Source of the DNA: JALYXV01 sp963733505
GTDB taxonomy: Bacteria; Actinomycetota; Acidimicrobiia; Acidimicrobiales; Palsa-688
Direction: 5' to 3'
Assembly (NCBI GenBank): GCA_963733505.1
Contig: CAVTDW010000027.1
Coordinates: forward strand, 62,001 to 126,000
DNA: 64,000 bases
Position 1 is the first letter of the stretch; each line of letters begins with the position of its first letter. This document shows positions 21,622 to 29,009 of the stretch, piece by piece. Both the position numbers and the translations under genes were made by a program. The notes under the pieces were generated by a model. The model saw only the letters and a program-made list of their open reading frames with translations. It ran no database searches and was not told the DNA's origin.

Positions 21622-22584
21622 GTGTTGACCGCGAGGCCACCGACACTCGACGGTGGCCTCGACCAACCGCTCGTCCTGGTCGTCGACGACGACGCCGACA
21701 TCAGGTTCCTGATCAGCCATGTCCTCGAACGCCAAGGATGCCGGGTGTTGCAGGCTGCCGACGCGGCCTCAGCGTTGACCATATGTGACCCCAACGAACT
21801 CGACCTGGCGCTGGTGGATATCGGGCTGCCGGGGATGGACGGGTTGGACCTCCTCCGGGCCATCAAGGACGAGCTCGTCGATCACCACGTCCCCGTCGTC
21901 CTGGTGACCGCCCGAGCACTCGCGTCCGACGTCGCCACCGGCCTCGGTCTCGGTGCCAGCGACTACCTCCGCAAGCCGTTCGAGACCTCCGAGCTCCTCG
22001 CCCGGGTAGAGGCGGCGTTGAAGGTCAAACGACTCCAGGACCAGCTCCGGGAGCAAAACCGTGAACTGGCCCGCCTGACCATGACCGACACGCTCACCGG
22101 TGCGTTCAACCGTCGGCATCTCGACGAGAGCATCGTCGCCGTGTGCCGGGCCGCGCACAGGCACGGCGATCTCGTGGGTGTCCTCATGATCGACGTCGAC
22201 CACTTCAAAGTGGTCAACGACCGCTACGGGCACCAAGCCGGCGACCAGGTGCTCAGGTCTGTCACCAGACGACTCCAAGGGTGCCTGCGTGCCGGCGATA
22301 TCCTCGGACGTTGGGGCGGCGACGAGTTTCTCATCCTCCTGGCGCGTACCGATCGTCGTGGCGCCTGTGCCGTTGCCGAACGCGTCCGGGCCGCGGTCGC
22401 CGATGAAGCGATACTGGTCGATGTCGGGGTGTCGCAGCCGTCATCGGCGGCCCGCCTGACGGTGACCATCAGCGTCGGTGTCGCCTCGGACCAAAACCCC
22501 GATCCGGCCGACCTCATTGCCCGCGCCGACCGCGCGCTCTACGAAGCCAAGGCAGCCGGACGCGGGCGTGTCGTCGCCGCCTGA
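21622..22584 (+). CDS. response regulator with GGDEF domain (probable diguanylate cyclase)
   Basis: A 320-residue protein: receiver domain (residues 15-130; DDD at the acidic pocket, phospho-acceptor D66 in VDIGLPGMDG, Lys in YLRKPF), a coiled linker (KRLQDQLREQNRELA), then a GGDEF domain. The active-site signature is an intact GGDEF at 232-236, and RAGD at 223-226 sits five residues upstream as a canonical RxxD inhibitory site. It should make c-di-GMP from GTP under phosphorylation control with product inhibition. The GTG start is at 21622. Its 3' end overlaps the downstream kinase gene, its likely partner. Confidence 0.93.
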   Translation: MLTARPPTLDGGLDQPLVLVVDDDADIRFLISHVLERQGCRVLQAADAASALTICDPNELDLALVDIGLPGMDGLDLLRAIKDELVDHHVPVVLVTARALASDVATGLGLGASDYLRKPFETSELLARVEAALKVKRLQDQLREQNRELARLTMTDTLTGAFNRRHLDESIVAVCRAAHRHGDLVGVLMIDVDHFKVVNDRYGHQAGDQVLRSVTRRLQGCLRAGDILGRWGGDEFLILLARTDRRGACAVAERVRAAVADEAILVDVGVSQPSSAARLTVTISVGVASDQNPDPADLIARADRALYEAKAAGRGRVVAA

Positions 22585-25345
22585 CGTCGGGACCGCCTTT
22601 GTGGGGTGCGACGGTACTGTCCCCGGGGTGGACCCAGTCTCTGCGACCGGGCCGGTTACGGCCTCAAAGACGCTCACCGCCGCGGTTGCAGAGGCGGTGA
22701 CTGCTGTGCCGGTCGCCACTTCGGGTGGAGGGCCGGTCCTGGTCGTGGACGACGACGCCGCGGTCTCGCTGCTGTGCCGCCTGTTCCTCGAGCGCGACGG
22801 ATTCGCCGTGCTCTCCGCCAGCGACGGCGCCCAAGGCCTGTCCCTGGCCCGAACCCAGCTCCCGGTCGCAATCGTGCTGGACTTCATGTTGCCGGACATG
22901 GATGCGATGGTGGTCCTCGAGGCCCTGCGCGGCGATCCCATCACCGACACGATCCCGGTAGTCCTGCTGAGCGCCCGCACGGACCTGCACGACCAGCAAA
23001 CCGCCTGGGAGGGCGGCGTGTCGGATTACCTGACAAAACCGTTCGACGGCTCACGGCTGGTCGCCGCAGTTCGCGCGGCAATCGCGCCGGGCGGCGATCC
23101 GGATCGCGCCACGCGACGCCGAGGCGCGATCGATCGCCTGCAGGCGCGCAATATCGAGATCCTGGAACGAATGGCGTCCATCGTCGAGAACTCCGACGAC
23201 GCGATCATCGGCGCGACCCTCGATGGTGTCATCACCAGCTGGAACCGGGGCGCCCGGGATCTCTACGGGTACCGGGCCGACGAGACAATCGGCCAACCGA
23301 TCTCCCTGATGGTGCCCCCCGGCCAGATCGACGAGCAGCCTGACATCTTCCGGCGCATCAGCCGGGGCGAACGGGTCGACCACTTCGAGACACTGCGGCA
23401 AAGCAAGGACGGGCACGTCATCGACGTGTCGCTGTCGACCTCGCCGATCACCAACAGCGACGGCGAGATCACCGGGGCGTCGGTGATCGCCCGCGACGTG
23501 ACCGAGCGGCGGCGCTCTGAGGCCCGGTTCCGGGCGCTGGTCGAAACCGCGCCCGATGCCATGGTCATCGTCAACGAGCTGGGATTCATCGAGTTGGTCA
23601 ACACCCAGACCGAGAAGCTCTTCGGCTACACCCGCGCCGAGCTGTTGGGCCAGCCGGTCGAGATACTCGTCCCCGAACGGTTTCGGTCGCGACATCCCGA
23701 TTTCCGGCGGGGCTATGTCGCGGCGCCGCGCGTTCGTGGGATGGGGGCGGGCCTGGAGCTCTACGGTTTGCGCAAGGACGGCACCGAGTTTCCCGTCGAG
23801 ATCTCGCTCAGCCCCCTCCAAACCGGCCGGGAGGTCACGGTATCTGCCGCGATTCGCGACGTGACGGAGCGAAAGCGGGCCGAAGCAATGTTCCGCGGCC
23901 TGCTCGAATCGGCGCCCGACGCCATCGTCGGAGTCGACGCCAATGGATGCATCCAGCTGGTCAATGCCCAGACAGAACAGCTCTTCGGCTACACCCGCGC
24001 CGAGTTGTTGGGCCAGCCGGTGGAGATCCTCGTTCCCGACCAGCACCGCCGGGCCCATCCGGGTCACCGCCGCCAGTACTTCGCGGAACCCCGTACCCGG
24101 CCGATGGGTGCGGGCCTCGACCTGGTGGCGCGACGCAAAGACGCCACGCAGTTCCCCGTGGAGATCTCGCTGTCGTCGATCGAAACCGAGGATGGTGTCC
24201 TCGTCTCCGCCGCCATCCGTGACGTGACCGAACGCAAACAAGCCGAGGACCGGTTCCGGGGACTGGTGGAGGCGGCCCCCGACGCCATGGTCATCGTCGA
24301 CGATCACGGCCGGATCCAGTTGGTCAATGCCCAGACCGAGAAGCTCTTCGGGTATGAACGCGACGAGCTGCTGGGGCGCCCCGTCGAAATCCTGGTCCCG
24401 GACCGATTCCGTGCCGGCCATCCGATCAACCGCATTCGGTACATGGCGTCCCCGCGGGTACGAGGCATGGGAGCGGGCCTGGACCTGTATGGATTACGCA
24501 AGGACGGTTCGGAATTCCCCGTCGAGATCTCGCTCAGCCCGCAGGTCACCCCCCAGGGACTGACCGTGTCCGCGGCCATCCGCGACGTGACCGAGCGTAA
24601 GCAGGCCGAGGATGCCCAGAACCACGCCCTCCGCCGTGAGCGCGAGGCCACGCAGCGCCTCCGCCAGGTAGACCGGTTACGCAGTGACTTCCTCTCCACC
24701 GTGTCGCACGAGCTGCGCACCCCGCTGACGGCCATCAAGGGATTCGCGGACCTGCTCAACCGGGACTGGGATGGCTACCGCGACGAGCAGAAGCAGGAGT
24801 TCATGCAGCGCATCGGGTTCGCAGGTTCGCGACTCGACGACCTGATCAGCGACCTGCTGGATTTCACCCGCCTCGAAGCGGGACAGATCCGGTTCATCGT
24901 CGAGCCTTTGAACCTGGCGGACGTCGTCGCCGACGCCGTCCGACGGTGCCGCCCCGTCCTGGAGGGTCACCGTGTCGAGGTGCGCACCCCAGACGATCTC
25001 GGTGTGATCGCCGATCCCAGCGCGCTGGCGCGCATCATCGACAACCTGCTCGGGAACGCGGCCAAGTTCTCACCCCCAGGCTCGACCGTCACGGTCCGCG
25101 CCACGGGGGCTGGAGGCGAGATCGCGCTCACCGTGGCCGATCAGGGCGTCGGGATCCCCCCCGACGAGTTCCAGCAAATATTCGAGCGTTTCTACCGAGT
25201 GGGCGGCCAGAACAACCGCCAGTCCGGGACGGGGATCGGCCTCGCCATCGTCAAGGAGTTCTGCGAAGCCCAAGGAGGGCGGGTGGAAGTCAACTCCACC
25301 GAGGGCCAGGGAGCCGAGTTCACCATCTTCCTCCCAGCCACCTGA
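22568..25345 (+). CDS. hybrid-like histidine kinase: receiver domain, four PAS domains, HisKA, HATPase
   Basis: About 925 residues. A receiver domain (DDDA pocket; acceptor Asp in IVLDFMLPDMDA; YLTKPF) is followed by one divergent PAS domain and three near-identical PAS copies, then HisKA (LSTVSHELRTPLTAIKGF, His about 714) and HATPase (DNLLGNAAKFSPPG, ADQGVGIP, GTGIGLAIVKEF). There are no transmembrane helices, so it is a cytoplasmic sensor. The receiver at the N-terminus may be phosphorylated by another kinase or allow phosphorelay. The start is uncertain: GTG at 22568 (17-base overlap with the GGDEF gene) is preferred, but 22478, 22601 and 22628 are also possible. Confidence 0.92.
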   Translation: MSSPPDVGTAFVGCDGTVPGVDPVSATGPVTASKTLTAAVAEAVTAVPVATSGGGPVLVVDDDAAVSLLCRLFLERDGFAVLSASDGAQGLSLARTQLPVAIVLDFMLPDMDAMVVLEALRGDPITDTIPVVLLSARTDLHDQQTAWEGGVSDYLTKPFDGSRLVAAVRAAIAPGGDPDRATRRRGAIDRLQARNIEILERMASIVENSDDAIIGATLDGVITSWNRGARDLYGYRADETIGQPISLMVPPGQIDEQPDIFRRISRGERVDHFETLRQSKDGHVIDVSLSTSPITNSDGEITGASVIARDVTERRRSEARFRALVETAPDAMVIVNELGFIELVNTQTEKLFGYTRAELLGQPVEILVPERFRSRHPDFRRGYVAAPRVRGMGAGLELYGLRKDGTEFPVEISLSPLQTGREVTVSAAIRDVTERKRAEAMFRGLLESAPDAIVGVDANGCIQLVNAQTEQLFGYTRAELLGQPVEILVPDQHRRAHPGHRRQYFAEPRTRPMGAGLDLVARRKDATQFPVEISLSSIETEDGVLVSAAIRDVTERKQAEDRFRGLVEAAPDAMVIVDDHGRIQLVNAQTEKLFGYERDELLGRPVEILVPDRFRAGHPINRIRYMASPRVRGMGAGLDLYGLRKDGSEFPVEISLSPQVTPQGLTVSAAIRDVTERKQAEDAQNHALRREREATQRLRQVDRLRSDFLSTVSHELRTPLTAIKGFADLLNRDWDGYRDEQKQEFMQRIGFAGSRLDDLISDLLDFTRLEAGQIRFIVEPLNLADVVADAVRRCRPVLEGHRVEVRTPDDLGVIADPSALARIIDNLLGNAAKFSPPGSTVTVRATGAGGEIALTVADQGVGIPPDEFQQIFERFYRVGGQNNRQSGTGIGLAIVKEFCEAQGGRVEVNSTEGQGAEFTIFLPAT
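23525..24613 (+). repeat. three tandem 363-base repeats encoding PAS domains
   Basis: Copies at 23525-23887, 23888-24250 and 24251-24613 each encode 121 residues beginning FR-x-L-(V/L)-E and containing LFGYTRAELLGQPVEILVP (copy 3 reads ERDELLGRP) and ending with IRDVTERK. The spacing is exactly 363 bases. All three keep the same frame, so the array is an in-gene tandem duplication and not an assembly artefact of distant loci. Confidence 0.9.
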
Positions 25346-25407
25346 CCGCCTGACCGCCGTCGCCGCCGTCCGGCACCTGAGCGCCGTCACCGCGCCGTCA
25401 CCGCCGG

Positions 25408-26277
25408 TTACGGCAAGCCGAGGCTGGCGTAAATCTGGCGCGTCGCCTGGGAGCGGTTGAGGGTGTAGAAGTGCAGGCCCGGCGCGCCCTCAGCCAGCAG
25501 CTTTTCGCACAGCTCGGTCGCCGCCTCGATCCCGGCCTGACGCACCGCCTCGTCACGCCCGCCCTCGCTGGCCCGCCTGGCGGCGCTTTCGAGACGGTCG
25601 ACAAGGTCGGGCGGGACCGCAGCACCCATCTGCGCCATGCGAGGAATGGAGGCGACGGTCGTCACGGGCATGATGCCCGGGAGGATGGGCTTGTCGATTC
25701 CGCGGGACGACACCTGCTCGACCAGCGCCAGGTAGTGCTCGAACTCGAAGAAGAACTGGGTCACGGCGAAGTCGGCCAGCGTGAGCTTGGCGCACAGGTG
25801 GTCCCGATCGGTGTCGAGGTCCGGCGAACGGGGATGGCCGATGGGGTGGGCGGCCACGCCGATGGAGAACCCGCCGATGGCCCTGGCCAGCTCGACCAGT
25901 TCGATGGCATGGCGCAACTCGCCCTCGGTCGCGCCCGCGTCGGTGGGCGGGTCACCACCGAGGGCCATGAGGTTCTCGATGCCGGCCTTGCGGAAGTTGA
26001 CCATGATCTCGGCCAACTCCAGGCGGGTGTGGGCCACGCAAATGAGGTGGGCCATGGGTGTGAGCGAGGTCGTCTTCAGCATGCCCGCCACCAGGTCATG
26101 GGTGCGCTCGCGCGACGAGCGGCCGCCACGATACGTAACCGACACGAATGACGGCTTCAGCGGCTGGAGCTCATACAACGCCTTGACCAGCGTTGCCTGC
26201 TCGGCATCGGACTTGGGCGGGAAGAACTCGAAGGAGAACGTCCTCCCCTGTGCCAGGAGATCCGCGATCTTGGCCAT
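25408..26277 (-). CDS. metF: methylenetetrahydrofolate reductase
   Basis: A 289-residue flavoprotein reducing 5,10-methylene-THF to 5-methyl-THF for methionine synthesis. Signature segments include FSFEFFPPKSD at the N-terminus (with catalytic Glu), the VTYRGG segment, LMALGGDPP, and FFFEFEHYLALV, ILPGIMPVT. Length matches the bacterial single-domain enzyme. ATG start at 26277. It stands alone on the minus strand downstream of the antiporter gene, 112 bases away. Confidence 0.94.
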   Translation of the reverse strand: MAKIADLLAQGRTFSFEFFPPKSDAEQATLVKALYELQPLKPSFVSVTYRGGRSSRERTHDLVAGMLKTTSLTPMAHLICVAHTRLELAEIMVNFRKAGIENLMALGGDPPTDAGATEGELRHAIELVELARAIGGFSIGVAAHPIGHPRSPDLDTDRDHLCAKLTLADFAVTQFFFEFEHYLALVEQVSSRGIDKPILPGIMPVTTVASIPRMAQMGAAVPPDLVDRLESAARRASEGGRDEAVRQAGIEAATELCEKLLAEGAPGLHFYTLNRSQATRQIYASLGLP

Positions 26278-26389
26278 CTCGAAAGGGTACTGGCAACTCG
26301 GTGATCCGGGGCCCTTGGGGGATCAGGCGTGCCACCGGTCCCGCCGAGTGCGACGCGGGCGTGACGTGGCGTGACGTGGCGTGCGTCGT

Positions 26390-27661
26390 CTAGGAGGGCG
26401 AGGTCGTTGCTGGCGTGGAAGGAAGAACCTGCGGAGCGATCCCGGCTTCGAGCGCACTTGACTCATCCGAAGGCGAGGGCTGCTCGCCTTGGCCACCGCG
26501 GGCGATGGCCAGGGCGACGAGGGGGAATAGCACCACTGAGAGGAGCCCGGCAGCCACGAGGGCGGCGGCGGTAACGGCCGCGATTGCCCCGGTCGCCACC
26601 CCGATCGAGGTGGCGGTGACGATGAACGGCAACGAGGTGGCCTGCAGCAGTCCGGCGACGACCGCGCCGCGGCGACCGAGCGTCCTGGCATACAGCGCCG
26701 CGGGCACGCCGCGCACGATCAACAGGGCCAGCAGGAACAGCGGCACCCGGGCGAACGCCGACGGGCTGGCAGTCAGCGCGTCGAGGTTGAACCGAAGGCC
26801 GCTTGCGACGAAGAACACCGGGATCAGGAATCCGTAGCCAATGGCGTCGAGCTTGGTGCGAAAATGCGGATGGCTCATCGTTTCGCGGTCGACCAGGTTC
26901 AGCACGGCCCCGGCGATGAATGCGCCGAGGATGGTTTCCAGGCCGACGCGTGCTGCGAGCGCCACAAACCCGATCAGTATCGCCATCGCGATGCGCACCC
27001 GTATCTCCGCCGTCGTGTCCTGCAGGCGGGTGAGGACCGAATCGAGGCGAACACTGCGTCCGGCCCGGACCAAGGTGAAGCCGACGGCCGCCACGACCAT
27101 GGCGAATGCGCCGAGGGTGATGAGCTTGCTGGCCGTACCGCCCTGGGACTCGGAGAAGAACAGGGACAGCAGGATCACCGCCCCGAAGTCGGCGACGGTG
27201 GCACCCACGATGGTGAGCAACCCGAGCGGGGAGCTGGCTTGACCGGCGTCTTTCAAAACAGGCACGACGAGGCCCAGCGATGTGGCTGCCAGCGCCACGG
27301 CGAGAAAGAACGGGCTGCGGACCCAGCCGGCCGCGTGAAAGGCGTACCCGGTCAGGGCGCCAAGTACCAAGGTGACGCCGAAGCCCGCCAGCGACAGCCG
27401 CAGTAGCGGGCCCTTCAGGCGCATCAGGTCGATCTCCAGGCCGGCGAGGAAGAGCAGGAACGCCAAGCCGACAAGAGCCAAGATCTCGATGGGAGGATCG
27501 ACGTGGACCCACCCGAGGACCGACGGGCCGACCACTATTCCGGCGACGATCTCAAGGACGACTCCGGGGAACTTCAGCCAGCGAACGGCCGCGACCACCA
27601 TCGGCGCGGCTACTGCGATGCAGCTCACGATCAGGAGCCCGTTAAAGCTGACGTCGTTCAT
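26390..27661 (-). CDS. cation/proton antiporter, Kef/CPA2 family
   Basis: A 423-residue membrane protein with about twelve helices: helix 1 begins VSFNGLLIVSCIAV, the GIVVGPSVLG and FLLFLAGLEIDLM segments match the CPA2 Na/H-exchanger core, and ETILGAFIAGAVLNL lies in the later helices. It lacks a TrkA-N/RCK tail, so it is a bare transporter. It ends with a Pro/Ser-rich cytoplasmic tail. Expected role: pH or Na/K homeostasis; substrate ion not determinable from the sequence. The ATG follows a purine-rich repeat leader. Confidence 0.88.
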   Translation of the reverse strand: MNDVSFNGLLIVSCIAVAAPMVVAAVRWLKFPGVVLEIVAGIVVGPSVLGWVHVDPPIEILALVGLAFLLFLAGLEIDLMRLKGPLLRLSLAGFGVTLVLGALTGYAFHAAGWVRSPFFLAVALAATSLGLVVPVLKDAGQASSPLGLLTIVGATVADFGAVILLSLFFSESQGGTASKLITLGAFAMVVAAVGFTLVRAGRSVRLDSVLTRLQDTTAEIRVRIAMAILIGFVALAARVGLETILGAFIAGAVLNLVDRETMSHPHFRTKLDAIGYGFLIPVFFVASGLRFNLDALTASPSAFARVPLFLLALLIVRGVPAALYARTLGRRGAVVAGLLQATSLPFIVTATSIGVATGAIAAVTAAALVAAGLLSVVLFPLVALAIARGGQGEQPSPSDESSALEAGIAPQVLPSTPATTSPS

Positions 27662-27662
27662 C

Positions 27663-27718
27663 GCCCGCTCGCCTGCCCACTCGCCTGCCCGCTCGCTCGC
27701 CCGTTAGTGGCCCGTTCA
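27663..27718. repeat. short degenerate C/G-rich repeats in the antiporter leader
   Basis: Repeats of CTCGCCTGCCC and related CTCGCCCG/CCCGTT units fill the 60 bases upstream of the antiporter start. On the transcribed strand they form repeated GGGCAGGCGAG units, which include purine-rich Shine-Dalgarno-like sequence just before the ATG. Whether this is functional or just low-complexity sequence is not known. Confidence 0.45.
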
Positions 27719-27915
27719 TTGCCCGCTTGCGCGTCCGGGGGCATGCTCGCAGGCACGCCCGCAGGTATGAATAGCCAATCCGTCATCCCCATGACGATCA
27801 CGTCCCGGGAGCCCGGGATCCGTTACGGCGGACGCGCTACCTCCCGGTCCTGCGGGCGTTCAAGTTCCGACGGCCAGCCCACAAACTCGACGCCGCCGAA
27901 CCTCGGGGTGGCGCA

Positions 27916-28464
27916 TCACGCCTCACGGACCCGGTCGTCGAGGTAACACTCGAGCGTGGCGCGGACCTTGCTGCGGGCGCGGTGCAGCAGGACCCGTTGA
28001 TTGCCTTCGCTGACCTGCAACAAGTCGCATACCTCGGCGGCCGACAAACCCTGCACGTCACGCAAAGTGATCACCAGCCGCTGGCTCGGGGGAAGGCTGT
28101 CGATCGCTGCGACCAGCCGCTGGCCGGCCTCGGCGACCACGACACTGTCTTCAGGGAGGGCGGCCGCGCTCGGCGGCGACGACCAGTACCCGGCCCACCG
28201 GCCGTGGGTATTGAACCGGCTTGGGTCGACGGCCGGTTCGTCACCACCGGGCTCGAGGAGATCGAGGGAAGAAAACGGGCGGCTCCGAGCGTCGCGCTCA
28301 CCGCGTGTCTTGGCCCGATTGACCAAGATGCGGAACATCCACGTCTTGAGGGAGGACCGTTGCTCGAAGCGGTCGAGGCCGTTGATGACACCTAGCCACG
28401 TTTCCTGGACCACGTCCTCGGCGGCTTCACGGGTCGCCACGTACGAACGGGCGACGCGGAGCAT
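27916..28464 (-). CDS. ECF RNA polymerase sigma factor (5' end ambiguous)
   Basis: From ATG 28464 the product is 182 residues: region 2 (LRVARSYVATREAAEDVVQETW), linker, and region 4 (LPPSQRLVITLRDVQGLS, then LQVSEGNQRVLLHRARSKV). Region 2.1 is clearly coded upstream in the same frame (DAQLLAALRAGDEAAF), open to about 28,584, but it contains no ATG, GTG or TTG. Either a rare start codon (CTG, ATC) is used or a base was lost upstream. An anti-sigma zinc-finger gene diverges from it, so it probably controls its own and that promoter. The linker of about 50 residues between regions 2 and 4 is longer than usual. Confidence 0.85.
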   Translation of the reverse strand: MLRVARSYVATREAAEDVVQETWLGVINGLDRFEQRSSLKTWMFRILVNRAKTRGERDARSRPFSSLDLLEPGGDEPAVDPSRFNTHGRWAGYWSSPPSAAALPEDSVVVAEAGQRLVAAIDSLPPSQRLVITLRDVQGLSAAEVCDLLQVSEGNQRVLLHRARSKVRATLECYLDDRVREA

Positions 28465-28693
28465 GGCGGAGTGGAAGGTATCGACCAGTGTCGCAAAGGC
28501 GGCTTCGTCACCCGCTCGAAGCGCCGCGAGCAGCTGCGCGTCCTCGTCGAGCGGTCCGCGTGCGTCCTGGTCGATCGGGCGACGTTAGCCTCGGGCGTGG
28601 CGGTCGGGCCCGGATGTAACGAACGACCTCCTGGGCGGACCGTAGCTGACGATGGAGGAGTTTTGCGGTCACGCCTAAGGAGATCCGTTTCGC

Positions 28694-28987
28694 TTGACCC
28701 GGGACCTTCGCCGACCACTCCTGGGCCGCAAGCGGTGGCAACTCACATGCCAGCGGACCGTGGAGTTGGTCACCGACTACCTCGAAGGTGCCCTACCGGA
28801 TCGAGAACGGGCTCGCTTCGAAGCCCACCTGGCGGGCTGCGTGCACTGCACCCGTTACCTGGAGCAGATGGGCGCGACCGTCCGGGCGCTCGGCCACCTC
28901 GAAGTGGCGTCGGTTCCGCCCGAGGTCCTCGCCGAACTGGTGACGGTGTACCGGCGGGTACGTTCTGATCGTCGAGCCACCGACTGA
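28694..28987 (+). CDS. zinc-finger anti-sigma factor (zf-HC2)
   Basis: A 97-residue protein with the ZAS motif of anti-sigma factors: ...CQRTVELVTDYLEGALP, then HLAGCVHC, the classic H-x3-C-x2-C with a preceding Cys. These proteins bind zinc and hold an ECF sigma factor inactive until a redox or envelope signal. It lacks a transmembrane segment, so it is a soluble anti-sigma of the RsrA type. A TTG at 28694 gives the listed start; the Cys-containing core begins about residue 19. It diverges from the sigma factor gene, its likely partner. Confidence 0.82.
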   Translation: MTRDLRRPLLGRKRWQLTCQRTVELVTDYLEGALPDRERARFEAHLAGCVHCTRYLEQMGATVRALGHLEVASVPPEVLAELVTVYRRVRSDRRATD

Positions 28988-29009
28988 ATCAGGCCCGCGA
29001 GCTGGACCG

